64,000 nt of DNA, from positions 13,500,450 to 13,564,449 of the forward strand of contig CP136069.1 of NCBI GenBank assembly GCA_032622095.1. The letters run 5' to 3'. Both the position numbers and the translations under genes were made by a program. The notes below the pieces were generated by a model. That model saw nothing but the letters and a program-made list of their open reading frames with translations. It was not told the origin of the DNA and searched no databases. The DNA comes from Siphonodentalium dalli (Eukaryota > Mollusca > Scaphopoda > Gadilida > Siphonodentaliidae). The first letter of the stretch is position 1; the number at the start of each line of letters is the position of its first letter. Below, in pieces: positions 22,135-34,595 of the stretch.

Positions 22135-22150
22135 CCTGCTCACGGCACCA
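22135..22150 (-). other. Putative primer-binding site, 11 nt inside the LTR
   Basis: On the minus strand TGGTGCCGTGAGCAGG starts 11 nt after the 5' LTR. The initial TGGTGCCGTGA fits the complement of a tRNA-His 3' end with CCA; the following bases diverge. The usual LTR-to-PBS spacing is 0-5 nt, so this one is displaced. Confidence 0.5.
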
Positions 22151-22161
22151 GTTGATCTCTA

Positions 22162-22761
22162 TGTGGCAGAACCCCGTACGTTGGAGATACGACGTTCCGA
22201 CCGGACTTCACGTTGTGTATTATTTTTACTGTGACGACAACTCATGGAACCGTAGATATCTGTTTATTTCTAGAGCATAATTTCGCTTCTCAAGATAGGT
22301 CAGCTGATGCTAGCATTCTCAGGCTCTTCTGGATCAGTAAGTCTTTCCCAGGGCGGTACTCATAGGAGGACTCAGTCAACTGAACACTGATGTGTAAAAC
22401 CTCAGTGCTTATATGTAAAAGTGGTAACCTACTTTTCAAAATCATGTGACGATGTTACTGGCCAGGCTTGACAACTAGTTGTCAACGGCTCGTCACTAAA
22501 GTTAGTTTTAGTATAGCTTTCGTATATCATGACCAGTGCAGTGTACCAAAACAACTAATAACTTTTAGACCTCTGCACTGGTTCGACTGGGAACCTTCCT
22601 GAGAACTAGCTAGAATCAGCATCGCGTGATCTCGTCATCGTGCTAAGTACGGCTGTCCGACTAACAATCCCACGCCTGTTATTCATGCATCGTAATAGTT
22701 GGAACTGATGCAATTGTGTACAGGGGCGTGATCAGGCAGGGGCGCACATCGTTCTGTTACA
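22162..22761 (-). repeat. 5' LTR of the retrovirus-like element
   Basis: 600-bp partner of 13299-13898. For the minus-strand genes this is the promoter LTR. I did not identify a convincing TATA box. Confidence 0.97.
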
Positions 22762-22765
22762 CCAT
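22762..22765. other. Target-site duplication CCAT, right
   Basis: This is the right-hand partner of 13295-13298. The minisatellite sequence resumes here. Confidence 0.8.
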
Positions 22766-22829
22766 TTAGCCATTACAGATATACATATACACCACACCCA
22801 TAAACATAGAGTCACTCAAAGTATATATA
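22766..22829 (+). repeat. Minisatellite remnant between two insertions
   Basis: About 64 bp with ATACATATACACCACACCCAT belong to the same ~42-bp family as 12690-13298, stranded between the LTR element and the Helitron-like element. Confidence 0.8.
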
Positions 22830-25347
22830 TCTATATCTATATTTGCGAATGTCTGTCTGTCTGTCTGTGTTCTATAGAAATTCACAGGGGACCATCTAGA
22901 TGATGCCAAAGGGGTAGCTTTTTACGAGAAAGATAATGGTCGGGGTTATAATTTTCTAAAGTGACGCCGTTGTTGTCAGGGGCAGAAAAGGGGGAGGGCA
23001 GAAAAATGTTTTGTCGCCGATTGCCACCAAACTTATATATAATCATCCCCATAATATGAGGAATCTAATGACGTGGTTTAAATATGGCAAAAGTCGCGCC
23101 GTTCGCGTCAGGGGTGCCCGGAAGGGGGGGGGCAGATTTATTTTTCTGTCGCCGATTGCCGCGAAACTTACATATAATCATTCCCGTGATATGAAGAATC
23201 CAACGGCGTGGTTTAAATATGTCAAAAGTGGCGTCGTTTGAGTCAGGGATGAACGGAAGGGGAGAGGGGCACCAAAATTTATCAAACTAATTTTAGCGCC
23301 GATTTTTACCAAATTGATATATATTCTTCTTCATGATACAAGGAATCTAATTGTGCGATTTAACAACGCCAAATTGTTGTTTTTGGATTTGAGATTGGGA
23401 GGGGTGGGCACTAAATTTGATAATAAGTCTCCGATTGCCACCACACTTATACAAAATCATCCCCATGTTATGAGGAGTTTAATGGTGTGGCTTTTATCGG
23501 TCAAATGTGGCCTCATTCGAGTCAGTGGTGTATAGAGATGAGAGGGACACAAACAATTATATCTATATGTTTAGTGCCGATTTCCACCAGATTGATACAT
23601 ATTCTTCTCCGTGATACGAGGAATCTTATCGTGTGGTTTAGATACACCAAATTGGTGCCCTATGGGTGAGAGATATGGGGACCTTAAATTTGATACGAAT
23701 TTGTATACTCGCCAATTTTCACCAATTTCATATATATGCATCTCTAATCTCTAATGAGTCGTAGTGTGTGCAGCTTGAGTCCGAAATAGGGACGGGAGGG
23801 TTACCAAAACTGATACAAAATATTTTTAGTACCAATTACCATCAAATTCAGACACATTCTTCTCAAATGATACAAGAAATAAAATCGTGCTGTCTGTCTG
23901 TCTTTTTGTCTGTCTGTGTGTGTTCTATATATAACTTCACGCGGTACAATCGAGATGGCACCGAGGCGTTCTAAGAGGGGTAACTTTGTACAAGGAAGAT
24001 AATGGTGCGGGTTAAATATTTTTAAATGACGCTGTTGGTGGGAGGGAAAATTAAAAAAAATATGGTGAAATAGTTTTGTCGCTGATTTCCACCAAACGAA
24101 TACATAATCACCTTCGCAATATGGCGTTGTTCGAGTCAGCGTTGCATCAACAATTAATTTAATAAACCAAATTCCACCAAATTCATACACGTTTTTCTCT
24201 AATGATATACCATGAATTAAATCACATTTGGTGTCGTGTGCGTCACGGATGGCGAGCGGATATGCACTATCATTGATAAGATTGCTATTCGCCGATATCC
24301 ACATATAAGTCATATACAGTCACCAGGCCATCTTCATATCATTTTAAGTAGTTGGGCGTTCACATTTCACAATCCCGACATATGGTGACGCACATAAGTC
24401 ACTTGAACAATTATATCTTCTTAACAGTCATATTTATATGGGAATGGCAATGAAGGCATTCACACGATGAGCTAGCAAAAAGAGATAACTAGAAGAAGCA
24501 CTAAACGCATATTTATCATTCTATCGAAGAGATACATATATTCGTGCAAACTGAGAGACCTCGAACCATCAGAGGATTGCATATATATAATAAAATATTT
24601 AGTCTATTCCATTCAATACAGTTTCCACAAAAAGTTACAATTTGTCAAGGGATATGGAAGGCCTGTTCAAAAACAGTGGTCACAGTGTGCAGTCAAATGT
24701 AGTTTCTTCTGATATACAAGAAAATGCAGTTAGTAGCACAAGACTTTTCAGGATCCTACCAATACTGACATCTGAGAAGGGTTTTAGAACAGACTCATCG
24801 ACTGACATAAAAAACTCAAAATCTCGCTCTGTGCCTGGCACATGTAGCTGATATATATGCGCAGCACCATTTCGTGTAAACTACGAATATTTAGCCAATA
24901 TATAGCACCATGAACAGAAGAGCACCTGGAAATTTCTTTGAAACATCTGTATCTTCATGGAGATATGATAGCCAGGTGTCCTCGAGATCTTAGTCCAACC
25001 CACTAGATTGATTGATACATCTCAATATGTAAAACCCAATTATCATCTTTTATCGAACTAATGTGTTTATGATGATCATGTATCATATTATAACGTCTAA
25101 TGTATACGCAGTTGTAAATAAATAAATACTTCATTATTGGTGGAACGGATTAATCGCGATAAACAGAATGACAATTGACAAGGTCAGCCACTACTTATAT
25201 TCCATGACTGTAATAATCATGTTTTGTGATGCTATTTGAATATACAATTTATGAGAAAACGATAACACTTTAAGCAAGAGCATTCTCTATTCCCAACAAA
25301 TATCCACAGCATACATTAACCTGGGCAACGCCGGGTAACCCTGCTAG
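22830..25347 (+). mobile_element. Helitron-like non-autonomous element
   Basis: The 5' end reads TCTATATCTATATTTGCGAA followed by a CTGT-repeat leader. The 3' end is GGGCAACGCCGGGTAACC followed by CTGCTAG and then T, with a short imperfect hairpin next to CTAG. A|TC...CTAG|T fits insertion between A and T, as Helitrons do. The interior at 22.9-24.6 kb is the ~142-bp tandem family, with a second leader-like segment at 23885-23990. No Rep/helicase gene is present. The segment 24.65-25.3 kb is unique, with a 69-codon frame (24642-24851) that I do not recognise. Both sides are minisatellite. Confidence 0.6.
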
Positions 25348-25380
<33 letters not shown>

Positions 25381-26535
25381 CCCACCAATGGCCATACAGC
25401 CCTTCTATATATACCAATACACCACACACTCGGCCATTCACACACTCCAGGCTTGAATATACACCTCACCCATGATATCAAATGTATCACCGTACAGTTA
25501 CTCCGGGTATACCTATTCACTCCACAATTTGGTCATACGGTCACTCCCTGTATACATCTGCCTATTCGCCACACCCGTGGTGATACAGCCTTTCAATATA
25601 TACCTATACCCTGTAAACACGGCCATCCATGCACTCCATACTTGCATTTTCAGATTACCAATGACAATTCAGCCATACACTGTATACTCATACGCCACAG
25701 TTGTGGACACATAGTCACACCTTGGTTACATATTCACTCCACCATTGGCCATATGGATATGGTCACTCACTGTATACATATTTGTCATACACATGGCCAT
25801 ATAGCCACTCACGATATACATATACACCCCACACTTGTCCATAGATTCACTCCAGGTGTACACATACACCCTACACTTGAATGTATATACCAATACCCCT
25901 AACACATGGCCATTTGTACACTCCATATTTGCTTATACACATCACCCATGACAATTCAGCCACTCGCTGTATACTCATAAATACCAGCCGTGATCATACA
26001 TCTACTGTATACATATACACCCACCAATGACAATATATCAGTAACAGAAAAAATCATAGACATGCCATATACATCCATACCACAATGGCACAATCACACA
26101 TCAGCCAATGACCAACCAGCTGTACAGGTATGCATATACACTTCAACAATCATGACCATACAGTCATTCCATGTACACCTATACACATTGCCCTATTTAT
26201 CCATACACCCCACCCGTGATCATACAGCCAACATATGTATACATATACCCCAGCCATGACAATACAGCCACCCAAGGTACACATGTGCATCCCAGGCATG
26301 ACCATACAGTCACTCCATATATACATAAACAACACAGATAACTGTGTAGCGACATTTGTGTTACACATACACCACTTCAGTTACCATATAACCACTCCAT
26401 GTATACATATTCACCTAGCACATGACCACTCCTTATACATGCATTCCCATAATCTCACTGTGGACCCCACCCATCACCATATAGCCACTCCTAGTACAGC
26501 TATTCACCTTACCTCACCAGCCACTCCCGGGCTGC
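25348..26535 (+). repeat. Minisatellite, right part of the split array
   Basis: After a short TA/CA run the ~42-bp family resumes (GGCCATACAGCC, TATACATATTCAC, CACACCCATGACC). It includes the CACTCGGCCATTCAC segment at 25428 that marks the ~270-bp higher-order unit. ORFs of 60-150 codons here are repeat artefacts. Confidence 0.85.
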
Positions 26536-28500
26536 CATTTCGAAATAAACCATGTATTAAGTCAATCAATGTTGATGCTAATGTGCGACAGTAGCCATAA
26601 ATATGCTCTCGCTCAGTTCTGTTTGTGCGCATTTCCGTTCAAAACATGGCCCGAGACGTTTTTCGCAAAATTCCACACTGCATCCTTTAAATGAATTTGT
26701 CATATCTCATATGAGACAACCAGAATAGATCATTAATTTTAGTTGTAAGTTGATAAAGTAACATGGTTAATAACCAGCAGTGTCATAATTTGCAACATTT
26801 TCGGAGCCGAGAATAATGTTTGGATATATGAGGAAAATCAACTTTTTGTGTTTGTTTCCATTTTGTAAGCCATCTTGAGTTATTTTGTCTACAAAACACA
26901 TCAGTCTGACATATTTAAGACAGACTATTATATACAAAATCCGTCGTCTGTGTGTGTCAATGTGTGTGTATAACTCGGTCACGCTTTTGGCGCGTTTATC
27001 ACTTTTCAACCATGCGTCCAACTTAGCCCAAATTTGGACCACTGCCTACATTGTGTCGTAGACGATGACTCACCAACTTTCACGGCGATTGGTCAACGAA
27101 TGCACGAGATCGAACATGGTCCACAAACGCCGTATTTGCACTCAAGTAGACACTATTTCTTATGACGTAAACTTTGTCGAAATGACGTCATATGAGGTCA
27201 CACACAAACCCACACTTGCTTTGCTACTGTACAGATTAAACTGCCAAGCGTTCTACCATAACATTGGAAAAGGGCGCAAAATTAATTTGTCATCTTGTTG
27301 AGTGCGAATATAAGTAAGGGCGTTGATTTTGTCGTGGAATTGCATGGGTTGTAGAGTCGAACGTTCAATCATCGTTAGAACTGGGTGCTATGTTAAATAT
27401 TAATGTTGTGCCCCGAATACCCTCGAACTGAAGAATTGGTAGGCGTCCAGAGGACCAGAACCTTTCATACTAAACTATTGGCACTAATCCACTTAGACAA
27501 TACCTGCAAAGTGTCAATATGTCGCACACGAACTACCCGTGCAGTGGTTCGATTATATAGCTTAAATAGGGAAATGAAAGTTAATTATTCATACTGTTCG
27601 TCATGAGGAATTCTGAAGATGTTCGTGTGTGAGGCGCCCATGATATTGGATATCCACCCATCTGCTGGGCTCACCGCATCAATTATGCCATTGCTATCAG
27701 CTGAAAAATCCGCCTTAGAGCAAACTGGTTACACCCATGCATGCATACCTGCTGAAGCGGGGGTGGTCAATACATTTCTTAGTGAAATACAGTGTCCCCA
27801 CGCCGCCATGCCGTGACACGAGAAGCATACTATTAGCCATTCCATTTCTAATATAAATAAGAAACTGATCATGCACGCGAATACCAGTAAGTAACAAAGG
27901 ACATTTATTTACCAGTCATTTTAGACGGGAAATCCCCTAGTGAAACAATAAACACCTTTGATACCAAAGATAGTTCCATTTTACTTGAAAAAATGGTCCA
28001 AACCTGAAAAGTGAAATTTTGCCGATTTTGATGTCAAATCTGTGATATAAAAATCCAATAATTATATTATTTCAGTGGTTAAAATAGTAACAATTAATCA
28101 AGATGCATCATAAATGTTAGTATTCAATGTATATAAGGCAGAATAGTCAATTTTGTTCATCAGCCACAACTTGCGTTATGATCATTGATGCTTTTGAAAT
28201 TTAAAAATATGGGTTGGTCTCTTACGAACGATCGCAATGACACCTTCCAACCGCAGAAACTATCCATCTCTATATAATATACACTATGTATTTCAGACAA
28301 ATCTACCATCTATTCTGGTCCCAAAATGCCATCCGGAAGAGTGCGGATTATACATGTTACTGTCTGGGTAGCTGCATAGCAACGGTTGTGATGGACATTA
28401 TGATAGGAAACAAGGTCACAAGTCTGTGTAATTCATCTTATGTCACAAATATACCTCAAATATGCAATTCAAAAGAACTAAAGTTGAATAAAATACTGTA
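26536..28500. other. Non-coding, possible Helitron-like 5' end
   Basis: There is no recognisable gene. At 26920-27060 a TATTATATACAAAA...GTCTGTGTGTGTC stretch resembles the 5' ends of Helitron-like elements, but no matching 3' end is found. Frames at 27403-27816 and 28286-28501 are short and unrecognised. Confidence 0.4.
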
Positions 28501-29175
28501 ATACCTCCTTACATGAGCACTTTATACTTTCGGGTAGTTGCCTAGCAACCATTGCTAAGCAGGGCCAAATCTCGATTGGGGGTCTATATCTGAAAATGAT
28601 CAGTAAGGTCCAAGGAACATATGTTGCAAGGTTCATGCTTTTATCATAATTTGTGTAATTCTTACATTTCCATGCACCAATCGCCTGGACTACACAGAAG
28701 CATGATATATTGGGGAAATAACTTATTTTGACCCATTTTGGAAAATGGTCACCAAGTTTAAAGTCCTATATATCATGACTGACATGTCGGTCTCAACAAT
28801 AATGCAGTTCTCCATGTAGCACATACGCTAAAGATTATTTATGAGCAAAGATAATGTATTCAAAACTGATAAGTAACATCAGTGGGTAGAAAATGTATGA
28901 CCCGAAATGAAAAAGCTAATATTTTGGTGAATGACCTTGACCTTTGTGTATGACCTTGACCTATAGAGATGAAATCTCTCATGCCAAAAGAAAGCCCACC
29001 AAGGGTATTACCCCATAACAATGCAAAGATAGAGTTACTGCATTAAACGTTCTAGTTGTAGACCATTATATGCATATTTTTTACACTGGCCAAAAACACC
29101 CTCCGTTGCCATGGAAACACAAATTTTGCACACTAAGCTACACTGCCACCGTGCGCCCCAGCCCTCAGATAAACT
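28501..29175 (-). repeat. Dispersed repeat, inverted relative to 6.3-7.5 kb and 9.2-9.4 kb
   Basis: The reverse complement shares GGTCAAGGTCAT, TTCCATGGCAACGG and CATTTTCCAAAATGGGTCA with 6.3-6.9 kb, and GTTGCTAGGCAAC with 9.37 kb. It is a diverged family without coding capacity. Confidence 0.65.
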
Positions 29176-29240
29176 TCAGCTTATAAGCTGTGAGAAAAAT
29201 GTTGATAGAATTTGCTCGGTTCTGGCTCATGGACTAATTG

Positions 29241-29490
29241 ACGTGTATTTCGATATAGGTAATCTACAAAAAAAAGGGTTTTGCAAATAAATATTCCGAA
29301 ATCAAGTAATAATCCGAATACCAGAAAAATCGAAGAAAAACTGAATTTTCTAAGTGGAAAAAGGGCCATAACTTTTAAAGCGAAATTCGACCTGGACCTG
29401 TATTTTGATATGGGTAATCCACAAACAAACGGGTTTTGCAAAAAATAATCCAAAATCAAGTTATCATCCGGAAACAAAAAAATAGAATGT
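29241..29490 (+). repeat. ~158-bp tandem duplication
   Basis: GTATTTCGATATAGGTAATC at 29244 and GTATTTTGATATGGGTAATC at about 29400 start two diverged units, each containing GGGTTTTGCAAA. Confidence 0.75.
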
Positions 29491-30612
29491 ATTTACGTCA
29501 GTCGTTGACGTCGTGTAGCAGATTTTATTCCAACACATTCTAGAATGAAAGTTTTCGACCTGAATCCAACGTCTATGCGACGTCAGAATCAAAACGTTGT
29601 ATTTACGACCTGAAGCCATTTAACGTCGGCTCCCGATCCGACGGTGCGCTGGTCAACACAGTGCCATCCTTGGCGATCGACGACACTGAGAGAGGAACGG
29701 ATGTAAATATTTTTGTGATTCAAAGTTATGACGTAAAACTCAATAGTATATTTTTCGGCGGCCATATCATGAACGACAATTACTCCAAACAGTAGGGCTG
29801 AATCTTACTCTGCTGATATTTAAAAGATATTATTTATCTAGCATTCATTATGTGTTATGCATATAGTACGAATTATCATGGATACAGAACTCAATGAAAG
29901 AACAGAAACTACAACACAGTTCCCAGTCATATACACAGCAAAGAAATGTTACCTAGTATTTTCAGATAGTCCACTGTATATAGTAGACTCACTAAATTGG
30001 ATGTTGATAATTATAGTACTCATATTGAGGTTGCTCGAACACGGGCGTAAAGAAGAAGAAGAAGAAGTGTAAGAGTAATCCGGGGTTAACTACCTGTTTT
30101 ATCGTTTATCACCCAGACCACACGGCACGCCATTTTGTATTTCTTGTTGCGTGTTTAATCGCAAACTATTGTTTTTTGGGAAAATGTTACCTTTTCCATC
30201 GTGGAGAGTTGTTGAGATGGTCTGATTTCCGTTGATAACCGGACACGTTTCAATTCTGCGAACACCGGCTTAATCATTGACAATTTCCACTAAAGTTGAG
30301 TTAGAAGTTAGAGCGCACAGATTCATGGCACATTCCGGGGTCTTGACTTCATTCGACGCAGCGCTGTTGTTGGAAATTGCAGTATCGTGACTTAATATCA
30401 AAACACTCGCATACTTACTGACACATGAAGACACAGGTACATGTACAATTAACACGAGCTTCGATGTCTACCAATAATGACAACTTTAATAGTAACAAAA
30501 ACAACTCATCAAGTTTTAGAATGTTGAAAATGTAGTTGACACTGAGTGACTGACACTGACAATGTTCGGAATCTGATTGTTTCAATGCACATGCATGTAG
30601 ATTTACAAGAGA
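29491..30612. other. Non-coding stretch, no gene seen
   Basis: A patch rich in ACGTC/GACGT words lies at 29495-29640, similar in style to the 83-bp minisatellite at 34.2 kb. A 71-codon frame at 29857-30072 has a hydrophobic segment and a Glu-rich end but no recognisable family. Confidence 0.4.
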
Positions 30613-31393
30613 GGATATACATGTACTGTGTGCACCAATGTAATTCACAAGAACTTCATGTCAACCGTAAACAGGGAACTTACGCCTTGCAGTGACGGAT
30701 CAGTTCAATTACACGGACAAATTCATCCCGTCACCCCGTGTTCATCAATTTTCATTGAAACGTGTGGATATGAGACATTGTCATCATTCGCCATGTTATC
30801 GTCAAGTGATCGTCAAGTTATTACAACAATTTACCGGGGTTACCGTGATGTTCTTATAAAACTACATGGCTGATTCACTGATTTCGATACTAAGTCTGTC
30901 GTGATACCAGGATACAGTTCAAAATGATGCATCAAACAGCATCATGCTTCAAAATTTCATGGAAAATGTTCGACTACAATAGAACGTTGTCACCAAGTCA
31001 TCGCGCAGATATACATGTACTGTGTGCACCAATGTAATTCACAAGAACGTCATGTCAACAACACCATATAAACATTGAACTTACGCCTCGCAATGACGGA
31101 TCAGATCAATTACACGGACAAATTCATCCCGTGTTCATCAATTTTCATTGAAACGTGTGGATATGGGACATTGTCATCATTCGCCATGTTATCGTCAAGT
31201 TATTACGACAATTTATCGGGGGTACAGTGATGTTCTTATCAAACTACATGGCTGACTCACTGATATCGATACTAAGTCTATGTCGTGATACCAGGATACA
31301 GTTCAAAATGATGCATCAAGCAGCATCATGCTTAAAAATTTCATGGAAAATGTTCGACTACAGTAGAACGTTGTCACAAAGTCATCGCGCACA
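30613..31393 (+). repeat. ~395-bp tandem duplication
   Basis: Two copies start with GATATACATGTACTGTGTGC at 30613 and 31008 and end with GTTGTCAC.AAGTCATCGCGC. They are ~93% alike, with small indels: copy 2 lacks CACCCCGT and one GTGATCGTCAA segment. Confidence 0.9.
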
Positions 31394-31460
31394 GTTATTA
31401 TGAGATCTGCTGTTGTCTTGGAGGTTCCAATCCCAACTAGCCGTTATTGATATACAATAC

Positions 31461-32089
31461 CAGTCAAAAGAAGTGGTATATTAAGCGCACTATTTTCGCG
31501 ACCAATATCGCAATAATATTGCAAATGGAGACGCTTATAAGAATATCGTTTGTGATATTAATCATATTATTGCAATATTTTGCGCTTAATATAATAATAT
31601 CTCAATAAATATTGCGCTCAAAATTGTGGCATTCAATCAAATTATTGCTTCTTCTACCTACTGTAACACCCAAAGTAATTGACCACTTAACCACAGCAGA
31701 ATTATTTTTTCAGGATTTAGTCGGAAATATGGCTCGTTGCCATTCATTGAAAAGCTCTCGACAAGAGAGTGGTCAATTACTTTGGGCATTACTGTATATT
31801 GTATAAATAGAGACAATGTTTTAGATATGTATATAATAATGCTATATGTACACTATATGAACACTACATGTACATGCACAGCATTTATCTGATATAAATA
31901 TAACACTGTCGGGTCTGTATGAAATTTAGCGTGCTTAGTATCGCAATATTTTGCGTTCAATATTGCAATAATAAGCGGGACAGATTTTTGGTATTGTGTT
32001 GTAACTTGTAATCACACGTTTTTTTCTAAATTAAGCACGCTCAATATCACAATATAGGTGCACATAAAAATACCACTTCTTCTGACTTG
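31461..32089. mobile_element. MITE-like element with AGAAGTGGTA terminal inverted repeats
   Basis: CAGTCAAAAGAAGTGGTA at 31461-31478 is inverted at 32071-32088. The interior contains several ATATTGCAATA-type palindromes and alternating ATATTGC/GCGCTTAAT motifs. A second hairpin element (31659-31797) is inserted inside it. Confidence 0.6.
31659..31797. mobile_element. Short hairpin MITE, copy 1
   Basis: AAAGTAATTGACCAC near 31672 pairs with GTGGTCAATTACTTT near 31770. Termini are close to TACTGTAA and ATTACTGTA. The left half is ~95% identical to copy 2 at 32815-32960. The middle is altered, so the stem is incomplete. Confidence 0.8.
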
Positions 32090-32814
32090 TACAGTATGGT
32101 CATGATGTACGGATTCACCTGTTAAAACAAAAACTGTGTTTACAAGTGACTTGACAATTTCACGCCTTATTATATGTTACCATAAATTATGCCATTACTA
32201 TATTTTACTTTTACATGCACATAAATTTGAGTTTTAACTGTGAAACATGTAGCTTCATTATTTTTATGGTTGAAATGGGCATGCGATTGATGTTTTAAAA
32301 TGGTCGAAATTAGTATTACTCATAACTGAATAGTGATGGGTTGGCTTAATATCAGCTATTACTAGTATCTTTTTTTATTTACAGCCGTATTTATACATTA
32401 GTTAGTGAAAGGCGAACACATTACGCGTGCACAGCCTTTTCCAGATTAAATTCTATGAGGCAGATAACATGCAAAGTTTCATAAGTATTGTACATATATC
32501 ACTTTATGCATTGATTATTTACATTTCATCTAAACTATGATCATAAGATAAGAACTAAGATGTATTTTTCAGTTACAAATAAAACTAGTTTCGACCATCC
32601 AAAAACATGAATCGTAATGCCTATCGGGAAATCATATTGTTACCATGCATATGGGAACGTGGCTAATTATATGGTACCGGTAAATTAGCAAATATAGAGC
32701 AAAACATTGGTGTTGACCCATGAAAAATACCATTGGTCTGACTTTATTAGTTACCGACTTGATATTAATTAAAGGGTGCTGAACCGTAAAAAACACAATG
32801 GTCCGACAGTTACT

Positions 32815-32960
32815 ACAGTAATGCTCAAAGTAATTGACCACTTAACCACAGCAGAATTATGGGTAATTTTTTAGGATTTAGTCAGAAATATGGCTTCAAT
32901 CCTGAAAATTACCCATAATTCTGCTGTGGTTAAGTGGTCAATTACTTTGAGCATTACTGT
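32815..32960. mobile_element. Short hairpin MITE, copy 2 (near-perfect palindrome)
   Basis: CAGTAATGCTCAAAGTAATT at the left is exactly inverted as AATTACTTTGAGCATTACTG at the right. The ~62-bp arms enclose about 20 bp. The whole transcript would fold into one long hairpin. No gene. Confidence 0.9.
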
Positions 32961-33022
32961 GCATGTAGTTACGGCCATTCCAGTTACTTTAACGGTTTTA
33001 TACGGCATAACATGCTACGGCC

Positions 33023-33180
33023 TGACCGTATGTTTAACGGTCAAATGTTGGCAGCGATGCTGCGCAGTCTCAGACCTTTAAAGCTACGGTATTATACCGT
33101 GGAAACCTGCTACAGTCTGACCGTATGTTTAACGGTCAAAAGTTGGCAGCGATCCTGCGCGGTCTCAGACCGTTTTTAAC
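33023..33180 (+). repeat. ~96-bp tandem duplication
   Basis: GACCGTATGTTTAACGGTCA at 33023 and 33119 starts two units, each with TTGGCAGCGAT and GTCTCAGACC. Each start is itself a small inverted repeat (GACCGT...ACGGTC). Confidence 0.8.
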
Positions 33181-33256
33181 AGTGTACGACAAATTGCCGC
33201 CATTGTAATGATCGTGTTATTTTTTTGGATATACGGCCATCGATTAAAAGACAATT

Positions 33257-33600
33257 ATTAATTATCAGTTATTATAACGTATTGCTTGCCTGTCGCTTTA
33301 TTGTTGTATTAAATGTCAAAGTACACATTGTGTGTGCACTAAATGTCATATTATAACATGCTGTGTTTTCTAAACGACAGAACCGACTTGTTTATCGAAG
33401 CGGATAATACCACCATCGCAATAACTTTGCAGGAAGGGTAATACTGCATCGATGATTAATTAATCAATTATTATAGCGTATTGCTTGCCAGTCGCCTTAT
33501 TGCTGTAATAAACGTCAGATTAAACATTGTTTGTGTACTAAATGCCATATTATAACATGTTTGTGTCTTTAAAACGACAACACCGACTTGTTTATACATG
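33257..33600 (+). repeat. ~200-bp tandem duplication
   Basis: Segment TATTATAACGTATTGCTTGCC...ACCGACTTGTTTAT at 33270-33395 recurs, diverged, at 33468-33596. The spacer between them is unique. Confidence 0.75.
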
Positions 33601-34160
33601 ATCATTATCCATGGCCGTATTATCCAGCATGATGTTTTCTCCGATGGCCGTATTATCCATAAAAATAAACACGACCATTATATTAATGCCAATTTGTCGT
33701 ATTTACAACACGTTTTCGGGGATTAATGCTAATATTATTGAAGATTATACCCAAAATGTGATATAGAGACATTTGGTAATTTTAGTTACATTATTATAAA
33801 CCGATTATGCAACTCCAAATGGAAATATCATCAAATAAGTTGAAATGTGTTAATGTTTTGTCCGAAATAAATAACATAGCGTACAACAGCGTAACCAAAT
33901 TGTGGAGAACATGTATATTATTGAATGTACAATAACCAGAAATCACATTAGTAGTAATTAATTAAGGAGCTGTAAATACAACAAAATGTGGTTATTATCA
34001 CGACATGGAGGCAATAAAATTTCGATGGCCGTCTTATCTACCGATGGCTGTCTTACCCGGATATGCCCCGTGCAGTTTCTGCCATAAATAAATATCAATT
34101 GTACATATATGTGTTATTTTTGTTACAACCAACGTTTGTTTCAACATCATAATCTGACGT
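33601..34160. other. Non-coding stretch, no gene seen
   Basis: Repeated GATGGCCGTATTATCC words occur at 33611-33660 and 34020-34060, with nothing else recognisable. Confidence 0.4.
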
Positions 34161-34164
34161 AAAT

Positions 34165-34595
34165 CCAACGTCAGAATATGACGTCTATCTAACTTTCATA
34201 TCCAACCATAATCCAACATAAATCCAACGTTTGGATCTAACGTAAATCCAATGTCAGAATATGACGTCTATCTAACTTTCATATCCAACCATAATCCAAC
34301 ATAAATCCAACGTTTGGGGCTAACGTAAATCCAACGTCAGAATATGACGTCTATCTAACTTTCATATCCAGCCGTAATCCAACGTAAATCCAACGTATGG
34401 ATCTAACGTAAATCCAACGTCAGAATATGACGTCTATCTAACTTTCATATCCAACCGTAATCCGACGTAAATCCAACGTTTGGATCTAACGTAAATCCAA
34501 CGTCAGAATATGACGTCTATCTAACTTTCATATCCAACCGTAATCCGACGTAAATCGAACGTTTGGGTCTAACGTAAATATGACGCAAATATGAC
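34165..34595 (+). repeat. 83-bp minisatellite, five copies
   Basis: GTCAGAATATGACGTC recurs at about 34170, 34252, 34336, 34419 and 34502. Each unit also carries CTATCTAACTTTCATATCCA and TCTAACGTAAATCCAACG. Copies are ~95% alike, so the array is recent. Each unit contains a TGACGTC word, similar to a CRE/ATF site. Confidence 0.95.

Larger units (their letters stand above)
13299..22761 (-). mobile_element. Ty3/Gypsy-class endogenous retrovirus-like element with env and SGNH ORF, pol-deleted
   Basis: Two 600-bp direct LTRs (TG...CA) enclose gag, pro, partial RT, env and an SGNH-hydrolase ORF, all on the minus strand. The 4-bp sequence CCAT directly flanks both ends (13295-13298 and 22762-22765), as expected for a target duplication by a Gypsy-type integrase. 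The LTRs differ at about 4 of 600 positions by eye (0.7%), so the insertion is young. RT is cut after motif A, and RNase H and integrase are absent; protease has a one-base break. Gag, env and the SGNH frame are uninterrupted. It sits in a minisatellite split by this insertion. Confidence 0.95.

Noticed and set aside
25453-25902. 149-codon frame rich in His, Ile and Thr
   Set aside because: It is a translation of the ~42-bp minisatellite; similar frames appear in all parts of the array.
29857-30072. 71-codon frame with a hydrophobic segment and Glu-rich end
   Set aside because: Too short, no family, and the hydrophobic segment is typical of AT-rich random sequence.
34165-34595. CRISPR-like array
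   Set aside because: Units are contiguous 83-bp tandem copies without unique spacers, in a eukaryotic sequence.
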